DNA of 64,000 nt, from assembly GCF_902771435.1 (NCBI RefSeq), contig NZ_CACXXB010000006.1, positions 1-64,000 on the forward strand, read 5' to 3'. The DNA comes from an uncultured Methanobrevibacter sp. GTDB taxonomy: Archaea > Methanobacteriota > Methanobacteria > Methanobacteriales > Methanobacteriaceae. The position numbers were made by a program, and so were the translations under genes. Each line of letters starts with the position of its first letter. The stretch's first letter is position 1. The notes beneath the pieces are model-generated. The model searched no databases. It was not told the DNA's origin and saw only the letters and a list, made by a program, of their open reading frames with translations. Positions 48,063-56,760 of this stretch are shown here, piece after piece.

Positions 48063-49562
48063 ATGAGAGAGTTATATGAAAAAATGATAAATGAATCAAT
48101 GGCTGCCCAAAAAGCAGACGTTGCAGTTATATCTGAAAACAGGTATAATGACTTTAAAATCACTGATGCAAAGCCATATGCTGACGCTGTGGCTGGCATG
48201 AAAGCGCTAGACAACCAAGCAGAATCCGTAATTAACCTGCACAAGGAATCTGTAAAAAACCACTTTGAAATTTTATCTTCCATTACAGACACATTGAAAT
48301 GTGAAGATGATCCTTTCATTGAACATTTCCAAACCCCTCCGGTTTTAGAAATTTTATGTGAGGAAGATGGTGATTTTGCTGACAGTTTAGATAAATTTAT
48401 TCAAGCTATTGCTGATAATGAAGCTCTTGTTGCAAAAGAATCAATCAGAAGATATGGTGGATTTTATGGACCAACATGTGTTGTAGACTTTGCATTAATG
48501 CCTGGAAGTACCAGTAATGTTGTAAATCAAATATTGCAAAAAACTGACATTCCTGCAGCTCACAAACAGGCAATCTTATCTGCAAAATCATGGGGTATGA
48601 ACACCTCATATGGTATTGGTGACGCTTTTGCAAACGCTATTGAAGCAGGAGCGACTGCAGCTGAAGCAACTGAAAAGGAAATTGCAGCATTGCAAATGAT
48701 TTACAAAACTCCTATTGAAGGACAAGGTACATTAATGGATGACGCTGACCATTCTTCATTTGATGTAAGAGATTACATGAACAAATATAAAAAGGCAATG
48801 ACTTCAGCAGTCAAAGCCGCAATGGATGATGGAGTCCACTACGGTAACATCGTAACCGTACCTGCATACTGTGTAGGGGATATAGGACACCATATCGGCC
48901 AATCCACTTACAACATGTGTAAGGATGATGTGACTTTAGCTATTGTTCAGGCAACCGCTGATGTTATAGGAAACACATTAACATCCAACTTGGACAATTA
49001 TAAATCAGAATTTGATGTCCTCAAATTAGCAACTGGTTCATCTGCATGTGCAACTGAATTTATTTTAGAATTGGATGGATTTAACGCACCTATGGTTGTA
49101 GACCTATTCTCTAAAAGATTCCACAACTTCGTACAACAATATCCAACAAGAGGCGCAGCTGCAGAATTGCACAACTGTGACTTCATGGACATGATTTACA
49201 GAGGATTCAATGCAATCAGTGGGGCTCGTAAATTCAGAGCAGGTACTGGCGGAGAACTTGTGCCAAAAATCAACGGATTTGCAGTTGACCTAAGTCCTAT
49301 TTTAGAAAGCGAAATTGTAATGAATCCACAAAGATACACTTACCCTGCATGTGCAATTACAGTAAGATTCTCTTCACTTATGAGATTAGCAGACTATCCA
49401 TGTCTTTTAACTTCAGAGCCAATTACAGCAACTATGATGACAAATATCATTGCACTTAACAAAGAAGCACCAGGATCTCCAGTCAGAGGTTGTAAAAACT
49501 GTGCTGCTGCTTCACTTGTGGATAACAAACATGAATACTGTCAATGGAGAGAAGCTGTATAG
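48063..49562 (+). CDS. DUF2193 family protein
   Basis: 499 residues from ATG 48063, with GGTGA 5 nt ahead; in-frame GTG 48054 and ATG 48060 are too close to that site. A methanogen-typical family of unknown function. No signal peptide or membrane helix. Conserved-looking stretches are RYGGFYGPTCVVDFALMPGS, GDIGHHIGQSTYNM and a C-terminal Cys cluster GCKNCAAASL...EYCQW that might bind metal. A TATA-like box lies near 47957-47970 with a roughly 70-nt leader. The aquaporin gene follows 9 nt after the stop, an arrangement I recall from other methanogens. Confidence 0.85.
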   Translation: MRELYEKMINESMAAQKADVAVISENRYNDFKITDAKPYADAVAGMKALDNQAESVINLHKESVKNHFEILSSITDTLKCEDDPFIEHFQTPPVLEILCEEDGDFADSLDKFIQAIADNEALVAKESIRRYGGFYGPTCVVDFALMPGSTSNVVNQILQKTDIPAAHKQAILSAKSWGMNTSYGIGDAFANAIEAGATAAEATEKEIAALQMIYKTPIEGQGTLMDDADHSSFDVRDYMNKYKKAMTSAVKAAMDDGVHYGNIVTVPAYCVGDIGHHIGQSTYNMCKDDVTLAIVQATADVIGNTLTSNLDNYKSEFDVLKLATGSSACATEFILELDGFNAPMVVDLFSKRFHNFVQQYPTRGAAAELHNCDFMDMIYRGFNAISGARKFRAGTGGELVPKINGFAVDLSPILESEIVMNPQRYTYPACAITVRFSSLMRLADYPCLLTSEPITATMMTNIIALNKEAPGSPVRGCKNCAAASLVDNKHEYCQWREAV

Positions 49563-49571
49563 GCGATAGAA

Positions 49572-50345
49572 ATGACTTGTAATATAAGAAAAAAATTCTT
49601 TGCAGAACTTTTAGGAACATTTTTCCTAGTATTTTTCGGTACTGGTTCAGCAGTTGTAACATTATTGATTTCCAATACCGTTACTCCTGGTGCTGCAGCT
49701 ATTGGACCTTTAGGCGGATTAGGTGACTGGATTGCCATAGCTTTGGCATTCGGTCTGACTGTAATGATATGTATTTATGTATTCGGAAAGATATCAGGTG
49801 CACACTTGAATCCTGCAGTAACAATTGGACTGCTTGTGACCAAAAACATTGACTTAATCGACAGTGTCTACTATATTATTGCACAGGTTATTGGTGCATG
49901 TTTAGGAAGTCTCTGTCTGTTCCTCTGCCTTGGAGCTCCTGCAGTAACAATCGGAGGATTAGGTGCAACAGCTCCTGGTCTTGGCGTAAGTTACCTTCAG
50001 GCAATGTTTGCCGAGTTTTTAGGAACATTCTTCCTTATGATGGTTGTAATGGGTGTTGCAGTTGATAAAAAGGCAGAACCTGGTTTTGCTGGAATTTCAA
50101 TTGGTATGACCGTTGCAGCAGTAATCGTAGTTCTCGGTGCATTCACCGGTGCTTCAATCAACCCTGCACGTACATTCGGACCATACCTCTTGGATACCTT
50201 GCTTGGCGGTGCAAACCTCTGGGGATTCTTCCCAATATACTTGGTTGGACCTATTCTTGGTGCAATCTGTGCAGCATTTGCATATGCATATCTAGCAAAA
50301 GGCAGTGGAGTTTGCGAACTTCCACAACCATTCAACGACGAATAA
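49572..50345 (+). CDS. Aquaporin / glycerol-facilitator family channel
   Basis: 257 residues, six membrane helices and the two half-helices with NPA boxes (SGAHLNPAVTIG and GASINPARTFGP). AqpM-like channel for water, and in AqpM also glycerol, H2S or CO2; which of these here cannot be told. Second gene of an operon with DUF2193. GCGATAGAA lies before ATG 49572, without a strong ribosome site, so coupling to the upstream gene is likely. Stop codon lies in the 5' arm of a terminator hairpin. Confidence 0.94.
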   Translation: MTCNIRKKFFAELLGTFFLVFFGTGSAVVTLLISNTVTPGAAAIGPLGGLGDWIAIALAFGLTVMICIYVFGKISGAHLNPAVTIGLLVTKNIDLIDSVYYIIAQVIGACLGSLCLFLCLGAPAVTIGGLGATAPGLGVSYLQAMFAEFLGTFFLMMVVMGVAVDKKAEPGFAGISIGMTVAAVIVVLGAFTGASINPARTFGPYLLDTLLGGANLWGFFPIYLVGPILGAICAAFAYAYLAKGSGVCELPQPFNDE

Positions 50346-50383
50346 TTCTATTTTGAATTATTCTACTTTTTTCTTTTTTTTTT
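50340..50383 (+). terminator. Perfect 9-bp hairpin plus long T tract enclosing the aquaporin stop
   Basis: GAATAATTC (50340-50348) pairs with GAATTATTC (50355-50363), 6-nt loop, then a long T-rich run. The stop 50343-50345 is in the 5' arm. Confidence 0.75.
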
Positions 50384-50472
50384 CGCATTGACTTTTTGAT
50401 TGTTTATTGTCATTAAAATTTGTTAAAGATGAATCATTGAACAAAACAATTTCAAATTTGGTAGGTGGTAAC

Positions 50473-50742
50473 ATGAAAATCGTGGAAGAATATGCTCAAA
50501 GAAAAGTAGATGAAGCAAAAGTAGAATTCCAAAAGGAATTGCAGGCAAAAGATGATGAGTTATTTGCTAAGGATAAGGAATTGGTTGCTAAGGATGAGGA
50601 ATTGGTTGCTAAGGATGATGAAATTAAAAAATCCAAGCAAAATGTTATTGTAAACTTGGATAAGGAAGGTTTTTCCATCAAGGATATTGCAAGACTTGCT
50701 GATGTTAGTCCCGAATTTGTTAGTGAAACCTTATCAAAATAA
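50473..50742 (+). CDS. Coiled-coil protein with heptad repeats and C-terminal HTH-like segment
   Basis: 89 residues from ATG 50473, with AGGTGG 5 nt ahead. Starts MKIVEEYAQRKVDEAKVEFQ, then four near-identical heptads of the type AKDEELV (21-bp DNA repeats, about 50545-50630), then VNLDKEGFSIKDIARLADVS, which resembles the short C-terminal helix-turn-helix of Rpn/PD-(D/E)XK family proteins. The frame is open upstream to 50392 and that stretch (KFVKDESLNKTISNLVGGN) also looks like coding sequence of such a protein. It may be the surviving C-terminal stub of a decayed Rpn-type nuclease, or a genuine small coiled-coil protein. Confidence 0.6.
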   Translation: MKIVEEYAQRKVDEAKVEFQKELQAKDDELFAKDKELVAKDEELVAKDDEIKKSKQNVIVNLDKEGFSIKDIARLADVSPEFVSETLSK

Positions 50743-50801
50743 TTGTTTTTATAATTACTTATATAATTGAGATTGAACTAACTATAATATAAGGTGATTA
50801 T

Positions 50802-51671
50802 TTGAGTTTTGATATTAAGGAAGCTATTTTAATTTTTATTCGCGGAGTCCTGATGGGTTCTGCAGATATTGTTCCCGGAGTTTCCGGTGGAACAATAGCA
50901 TTGATTACAGGAATTTACGGTCATTTAATTGAAGCAATAAGTAAAATCAAATTCGGATTTGTAAGGCCACTTCTTAAAGGTGACATTAAGGGTTTTAAAA
51001 ACGAGCTCTTTGATGAAATCGATTTCAAATTCTTCATACCTCTGGTTTTGGGTATTGGTGTTGCTTTCTTGACACTGGCTAAAGTCGTAACCTACTGTAT
51101 GGATACTCATACTGCGCTTACATATTCATTCTTTTTAGGTTTGATCATAGCTTCAGCGGTAATCTTATTTAAAAAACTCAACCAAATAAATTTGAAAAAC
51201 ATAATATTTGCCGTTATCGGTGCAATTTTGACTTATATCTTTGTAAGTCTGAATCCTATAGCGGCCAATCATTCACTGCCGGTAATATTTATTTCAGGTA
51301 TGATAGCCATTTGTGCAATGATTTTGCCGGGTATTTCAGGTTCATTCCTGCTGTTATTGCTGGGCCAGTACAAATACATGTTGGATGTACTTCATGAACT
51401 TCATTTTGTAGATATCATTGTTTTTGTGGTTGGTGCATTGATTGGAATACTTGGATTTTCAAAAATCCTGAATTATTTGCTCAAAAATCATGAAAAGGTA
51501 ACAATGGCATTTCTTATTGGTGTAATGCTTGGATCTTTAAGGGTTCCAGGTTTTCAAATTGCAAATTCAGTCGGCTTGAATTTTGCAGGTCTGTTCCCGT
51601 GCCTCATCGTTGCAGTTATCGGTTTCGGACTGATTATTATTCTGGAAACCAGATTTGATTACATTGATTAG
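50802..51671 (+). CDS. DUF368 family membrane protein (polyprenyl-phosphate transporter type)
   Basis: 289 residues, eight to nine membrane helices. Signature motifs RGVLMGSADIVPGVSGGTIA and a mirrored ICAMILPGISGSFLLLLLG, the two re-entrant repeats of DUF368. Bacterial members (PopT) recycle undecaprenyl phosphate across the membrane for wall synthesis; here a role in recycling the archaeal lipid carrier for pseudomurein or glycans is plausible. TTG 50802 is the start, with AAGGTGATT just before. Stop is in the loop of a terminator hairpin. Confidence 0.88.
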   Translation: MSFDIKEAILIFIRGVLMGSADIVPGVSGGTIALITGIYGHLIEAISKIKFGFVRPLLKGDIKGFKNELFDEIDFKFFIPLVLGIGVAFLTLAKVVTYCMDTHTALTYSFFLGLIIASAVILFKKLNQINLKNIIFAVIGAILTYIFVSLNPIAANHSLPVIFISGMIAICAMILPGISGSFLLLLLGQYKYMLDVLHELHFVDIIVFVVGALIGILGFSKILNYLLKNHEKVTMAFLIGVMLGSLRVPGFQIANSVGLNFAGLFPCLIVAVIGFGLIIILETRFDYID

Positions 51672-51705
51672 TTTAACTATAATGTAATCAATTAGCTATT
51701 TTTTT
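51655..51705 (+). terminator. Perfect 11-bp hairpin plus T tract enclosing the DUF368 stop
   Basis: TTGATTACATT (51655-51665) pairs with AATGTAATCAA (51681-51691); the stop 51669-51671 is in the loop; a T7 run begins near 51699. Confidence 0.7.
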
Positions 51706-51804
51706 AAAATTTTTGATTAGAAGTTCATTTCTGTAAAATTATTTATAATTATCTTGACAGATATATCATTTAACAAATTACTTTTTGTTATAACCGGTGA
51801 AAAA

Positions 51805-54039
51805 ATGAAATTTAAATTGATATATCTAGTGATGATTATTGTCATTTTCTCATCCATTGCAGCTGTCAGTGCAGGAGAGCTAAATGAAACATTGACTGCA
51901 GATGTCAGCGATGATTTGTCTTTGGATGATGATAATGTATTAACTGTTTCGCAGGATAATCCGCTTGAAGATTATCCGGATGAAAAAATCTTGAATGTAT
52001 CTGACAATGAAGCTAATGCTGTTTTGCAGGCTGATGATGGTTCTACAAAGGAAAGTGAATCTCCATTATATGGGATTGTGGATATAGGTTCAAATTCCAT
52101 GGAATTGAGAATATATGAAATTAAGAAAAGTGGAAAGCCCAAATCTGTTTTTTCTTTATCTGAAAAGTCAGTAACAGCAATTTATGTCGAAAACAACACT
52201 TTGTCAGAAAAGGGGATTGACGAATTTGTATCCATTATGAAAGACTTTAATGGTGTAATGGATTTGCTCAAGGTCAAGACCAAATATGCATTTGCAACCG
52301 CCAGCTTAAGAAAGATAGATAATAGTGAGGAAGTTATTGCAGCCGTTAAAAAGAAAGTTGGATTGGATATTCACTTGTTGAGTGGTGAAAAAGAGGCAAG
52401 AACAAGCTTCAATGCTGTTAAAAACACTGATTTGACAACAGATAATGGTATTGTTATTGATTTGGGTGGAGGAAGTTGTGAAGTGATTGATTTTGTCAAT
52501 AAAACAGTAATAACTTCCGAAAGTATGCCGATAGGTTCAAACTCAATTTATGCAGATTGTGTCAGTGAAATGTTTCCGAACGGCACTGAGATGAAGGAAA
52601 TAGAAAATAGGGTTTTAAATGAGCTTAAAAAGCTTTCCGTAACTAACGATACTCAAAGATATGATTTATTCGGTATTGGAGGAACTGTAAAGACTATCAA
52701 GAAAGTTCTGGTATATATGGAATCCATTGACGATGATGCAGACAGTATTCCTGTTTCAATGCTGGATTATTTATTTGATATGTTCAGCCAGCCGACAAAA
52801 GACAATTATCAAACAATTCTGAATATCAATGCTGAAAGAATCAACACATTCGTACCGGGATTGGTAATTACAAGAACAATTGCCAATTATTTCAACATGT
52901 CCTATTTGCATTTCTGCAAAAACACAGTAAGGGATGGAATTTTAGCGGAAATCCTCGAAAATGAAAGCAGGGAAACAAAAGAAAAACAGGATGTTTCCTT
53001 GAATTTAAGTGACATTTCCATTGCCATTGATGAAAATGCGGAAATTCCTGTAACACTTCCAAGCAATGCGACAGGAACAGTTAAAGTTAAATTGGATGAT
53101 ATTGAGTATGTTTCCTCACTTTCAAACGGAAGCTGCATTATTATTCTTCCGAAATTGCAGTCAGGCAATTATTCAGCTAAAATAACATATAGCGGTGATG
53201 ATAATTATGCCTCCAACAAAACAAAGATAAACGTCCATGTCAAATCAGCATCAATTGATGCACATGACATGGTTAGGGGATACAATAGCGATTATGACTA
53301 TCAGGTAAAATTAATTGATGAGAATGGAAACGGCATTTCAAACAAATTGATTTCATTTACTGTAATGTCAAATCAATATTATGCAATAACAGATGATGAT
53401 GGTTTGGCAAGTGTTAAAGCAAACCTGAATGCAGGAACATATAATGTCACTGTTTCATCTGCAATTGCCGGAAATTCCACAACAGCACTGAAAATCCTGA
53501 AGCGATTTGAAAACAACAGGAATTTAAAAGTTTATTACGCAAGCAATGCCAATTATAAGGTCAGGATTATTGGAGACGATGGAAATCCTGAAACTGAAGG
53601 CCAAAATGTCACTGTACTGATTGACAATAAGATGAAAACCTATAAAACAGATAAGAACGGATTCATTACAGTTAAAATCGATAAAAACTTTAAAGTCGGT
53701 ACTCACACCATCAAAATCCAGTATAGGAATGCTAGCGTTAAAAATAATGTTGTTGTAAAACATATTGTGGCTCTTAAATCAGCAACCGTGAAAAAATCAG
53801 CTAAAAAACTGGTGTTAACCGCAAGTCTGGCAAAGGTCAACGGAAAATATCTGAAAAATAAAAAGATCACCTTCAAATTCAACGGCAAAACCTACAAGTC
53901 AAACACCAATTCCAAAGGCATTGCAAAGGTTACCATCAAATCTAGTGTCCTCAAAAAGCTTAAGGCTGGAAAAAAAGTTTCCTACCAGGCGACTTACCTT
54001 AAGGATACTGTTAAAAGAACTGCAAAAATCTTAAAGTAG
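51805..54039 (+). CDS. Secreted Ppx/GppA phosphatase-domain protein fused to Ig-like adhesin domains
   Basis: 744 residues from ATG 51805 (GGTGA at 51796-51800); upstream in-frame codons lack a site. Residues 1-23 are a signal peptide (MKFKLIYLVMIIVIFSSIAA, cleavage near VSAG), then an acidic low-complexity linker. About 88-400 form an exopolyphosphatase / pppGpp phosphohydrolase domain of the ASKHA fold: DIGSNSMELRIYE from 93, FATASLRKIDN, LSGEKEARTSFNAV, DLGGGSCEV (GGGS at 221-224), SMPIGSNSIY and GIGGTVKT from 290. About 410-744 are Ig-like/Big repeats ending in a Lys-rich domain like the adhesin C-terminus at 12.4 kb. The phosphatase motifs look intact, so it may act on polyphosphate outside the cell. 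Ppx/GppA enzymes are normally cytoplasmic. Confidence 0.88.
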   Translation: MKFKLIYLVMIIVIFSSIAAVSAGELNETLTADVSDDLSLDDDNVLTVSQDNPLEDYPDEKILNVSDNEANAVLQADDGSTKESESPLYGIVDIGSNSMELRIYEIKKSGKPKSVFSLSEKSVTAIYVENNTLSEKGIDEFVSIMKDFNGVMDLLKVKTKYAFATASLRKIDNSEEVIAAVKKKVGLDIHLLSGEKEARTSFNAVKNTDLTTDNGIVIDLGGGSCEVIDFVNKTVITSESMPIGSNSIYADCVSEMFPNGTEMKEIENRVLNELKKLSVTNDTQRYDLFGIGGTVKTIKKVLVYMESIDDDADSIPVSMLDYLFDMFSQPTKDNYQTILNINAERINTFVPGLVITRTIANYFNMSYLHFCKNTVRDGILAEILENESRETKEKQDVSLNLSDISIAIDENAEIPVTLPSNATGTVKVKLDDIEYVSSLSNGSCIIILPKLQSGNYSAKITYSGDDNYASNKTKINVHVKSASIDAHDMVRGYNSDYDYQVKLIDENGNGISNKLISFTVMSNQYYAITDDDGLASVKANLNAGTYNVTVSSAIAGNSTTALKILKRFENNRNLKVYYASNANYKVRIIGDDGNPETEGQNVTVLIDNKMKTYKTDKNGFITVKIDKNFKVGTHTIKIQYRNASVKNNVVVKHIVALKSATVKKSAKKLVLTASLAKVNGKYLKNKKITFKFNGKTYKSNTNSKGIAKVTIKSSVLKKLKAGKKVSYQATYLKDTVKRTAKILK

Positions 54040-54075
54040 GTGTCTTTAACATCTACATCTTTTTTTCTTTTTTTG
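54036..54075 (+). terminator. Hairpin plus long T tract enclosing the stop of the Ppx/GppA-Ig gene
   Basis: GTAGGTGT (54036-54043) pairs with ACATCTAC (54049-54056) with one G-U, followed by a T-rich run. The stop 54037-54039 is in the 5' arm. Confidence 0.65.
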
Positions 54076-54163
54076 CCGAATCGGGCAAATCCGCTTGTCA
54101 TATTATTTGAACTGATATTATTCTGTAAATCTATATTAACAATTAGAAATATAATTTAAATCA

Positions 54164-56755
54164 ATGTTGGTTTTAAAGAAAGTTAAAAAACAGTGGAGGT
54201 TATATCCAATCGGTTCTCCAAAAGGAGCTCTTAATCATAAAAGGGAACCGGAATTTGTTGGAAACATCAAGTTTTCAAATCAGGGCGACACGCTGGCCAT
54301 TGCCAGATTTGTTGCGGATTACAATTTCAATGACAATTCCTCCTTGAATGAGAAGCTGATGCCTCCGGGTGAGGTAATTAAATTACTCAGATCCCAAGCT
54401 GTATTTTTAGCAACACCTGATGAAAAAGTGGAAAAATTCCTCAAATCCTTAAACATTAAGGTCAGGAAAACTCAGGTATGTGATTTCTGTGCCTTTGAAG
54501 GCAATATCACCATTGTAAATTCATCTTATTCTTATAAACATAACAATCAGCTGATCTGCAAGGACTGTGCTCATGACACCATCAAGGAAGAGCTGAAGCT
54601 TCAGGGATTCGATAAGGCCATTTTCAGAAATCTTAAAAAGACTCTGGAGAAAACAGGAAGTCTGGAGAAAACTTTATCTGTTCTCGACCCTCATTTTGAT
54701 GCAGTCAAAAACAGGGATCTGACATTGTTTGACAAAACCAGAAAGTCAAGGCATATCATCCCTCCGGTTGACATGAAGCGATTGAAGATACCTAAGGACT
54801 TTAAGCAAATTCTTTTAGACTCCGGAAACACCAAACTGCTGCCGGTTCAGTATTTGGCCATCAAGGAAGGGCTTTTGAAAGGAGAGGATTTGCTGGTAGT
54901 AAGCGCAACAGGTTCTGGTAAAACGCTGGTCGGTGAGCTTGCAGGAATTACAGAAGCCTTAAAAGGCAAGAAATTCGTATTTTTAACTCCTCTGGTTGCT
55001 CTTGCCAATCAGAAATATCGTGATTTTAAAAAGAAATACTCCAAACTTGGATTGAAGGTAGCCATTAAGGTTGGAAGAAACCGTGTTAAGGCAAAAGGAG
55101 AGCTGAATTTCCCTGATTCCGATGTTTCCTCATCAGACATTGTTGTTGCAACATATGAGGGAGTCGATTATCTTTTAAGAAACGGCAACTCCAAAAGCCT
55201 GTCCAATCTGGGTGTTGTCCTGATTGACGAGATTCACATGATTGATGATGAAGACCGTGGAACACGCCTCAACGGTTTGATTAAGCGTATCAAGCATTTA
55301 TATCCCAAAACTCAAATCATCGGACTGTCTGCTACAGTTAAAAATCCGGAATTTTTGGCCGATGAATTCAACATGAAGCTGGTTAAGTATGACGAGCGGC
55401 CGGTTCCTCTTGAAAGGCACCTTGTATACGTCAGAAGCGAATCTCAAAAACGCCATCTGATGCAAAGATTGGTCAAAAAGGAATTCAACACCAAATCCAA
55501 GAAAGGTTTCAGGGGACAGACCATCATATTTACAAATTCAAGGCGAAAGACTCATCAAATCGCCAACTTTTTAACAAACAAGCATATAAATGCAAGGGCA
55601 TATCATGCGGGACTGTCCTATTATAAAAAGGAAAAAATAGAAAAGGACTTTGACAAGGGCAGGATTTCCTGTGTCGTTACGACAGCGGCTCTTGCAGCGG
55701 GCGTTGATTTTCCGGCTTCCCAGGTAATATTCGACTCACTGGTGATGGGAAACAAATGGATTAATCCGAATGAGTTTTCACAAATGCTGGGCCGTGCAGG
55801 AAGGCCATCCTATCATGACAGAGGTATTGTATATCTTATTCCTGAAGTCGGAAACGATTTTGCAGGAGAGTCTGAAGAGGCAATGGCTTTGGAGCTTTTG
55901 GAAAGCAACAGCGAGGATGTCTATATAGAATATGATGAAGAGTCTGCCTATGAACAGATACTTGCCGATATTTCATCAACATCAATCAAATCAATGGATG
56001 AACTTAACAAATTCTATAAAAACATTGATGTTCCGGTAAGCATCAAGATAGCTGTTGATGAAATGGAGAAGCTGGGACTGATAGATAAAAGCCTCAACAA
56101 TAAACTGGAAGTTACAAAATACGGTCGGGCGGCATCAGTATCATTTTTATCAATTGAGGATGCAGAATTCATTAAGAATACCTTAAATGATTATAATTAT
56201 CTCAAACGCTATGTAGGGCTTTCACCGATGTATAAGAAAAAGGACAAGTATGACAAGCTGAAGGTGCTGATTCTGGCAATGGCACTTGATTTGGAAATGT
56301 TTGAAAATGCGTATCTGTCAAGCGTAATCCACAATCAGATTGCAAATGCTCTCAAAATCAAATTTTCGACAAGGCTGTTTGCAGAATCCACTTTGGATAT
56401 AATTTCATCAGGTGAAGCCATTGAAAAGGTCGACAAGAAATTCCAGGATGCGCTTATTGCCCTTCAGACTGATTTCATGCAGTGCAGATGTCAGGACAGG
56501 CCATTTTGCAGCTGCATGCAAAGGGGCATTTCAGAGGTCATTGTTCACGAAAGACTTAAAGGCAAGGACCCTCAAGATATATCAAATAAGCTATTCAGAA
56601 AATATCAGATTCAAGTCTATCCGGGAGACATTTTCTCATGGCTGGACAATTTTGTAAAAAACCTTGATGCAATTAAAAGAATTGCTAAAGCTTATAACAG
56701 GCAAAATTTTGTCAAGAAAACTAATTGGTTAATTAAAAAAATAGAAAACGGGTGA
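54164..56755 (+). CDS. DEAD/DEAH-box helicase with N- and C-terminal Cys clusters (archaeal, DUF5814-like)
   Basis: 863 residues. The N-terminus has a zinc-finger-like pair CDFCAFEG...LICKDCAHD. Superfamily 2 helicase core: Q-motif/Walker A VVSATGSGKTLVGELAG, FLTPLVALANQKY, Walker B VVLIDEIHMIDDEDRG, SAT motif GLSATVKN, IIFTNSRRKTHQIA, and AQMLGRAGRPSYHD-type motif VI (MLGRAGRPS). Ski2/Hel308-like shape. The tail has RCQDRPFCSCMQRG, a second Cys cluster. Role probably DNA or RNA unwinding in repair. No ribosome site precedes ATG 54164, so the message may be leaderless. First gene of a three-gene operon; the HerA-like gene starts 5 nt after its stop. Confidence 0.9.
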   Translation: MLVLKKVKKQWRLYPIGSPKGALNHKREPEFVGNIKFSNQGDTLAIARFVADYNFNDNSSLNEKLMPPGEVIKLLRSQAVFLATPDEKVEKFLKSLNIKVRKTQVCDFCAFEGNITIVNSSYSYKHNNQLICKDCAHDTIKEELKLQGFDKAIFRNLKKTLEKTGSLEKTLSVLDPHFDAVKNRDLTLFDKTRKSRHIIPPVDMKRLKIPKDFKQILLDSGNTKLLPVQYLAIKEGLLKGEDLLVVSATGSGKTLVGELAGITEALKGKKFVFLTPLVALANQKYRDFKKKYSKLGLKVAIKVGRNRVKAKGELNFPDSDVSSSDIVVATYEGVDYLLRNGNSKSLSNLGVVLIDEIHMIDDEDRGTRLNGLIKRIKHLYPKTQIIGLSATVKNPEFLADEFNMKLVKYDERPVPLERHLVYVRSESQKRHLMQRLVKKEFNTKSKKGFRGQTIIFTNSRRKTHQIANFLTNKHINARAYHAGLSYYKKEKIEKDFDKGRISCVVTTAALAAGVDFPASQVIFDSLVMGNKWINPNEFSQMLGRAGRPSYHDRGIVYLIPEVGNDFAGESEEAMALELLESNSEDVYIEYDEESAYEQILADISSTSIKSMDELNKFYKNIDVPVSIKIAVDEMEKLGLIDKSLNNKLEVTKYGRAASVSFLSIEDAEFIKNTLNDYNYLKRYVGLSPMYKKKDKYDKLKVLILAMALDLEMFENAYLSSVIHNQIANALKIKFSTRLFAESTLDIISSGEAIEKVDKKFQDALIALQTDFMQCRCQDRPFCSCMQRGISEVIVHERLKGKDPQDISNKLFRKYQIQVYPGDIFSWLDNFVKNLDAIKRIAKAYNRQNFVKKTNWLIKKIENG

Positions 56756-56760
56756 ATGAA

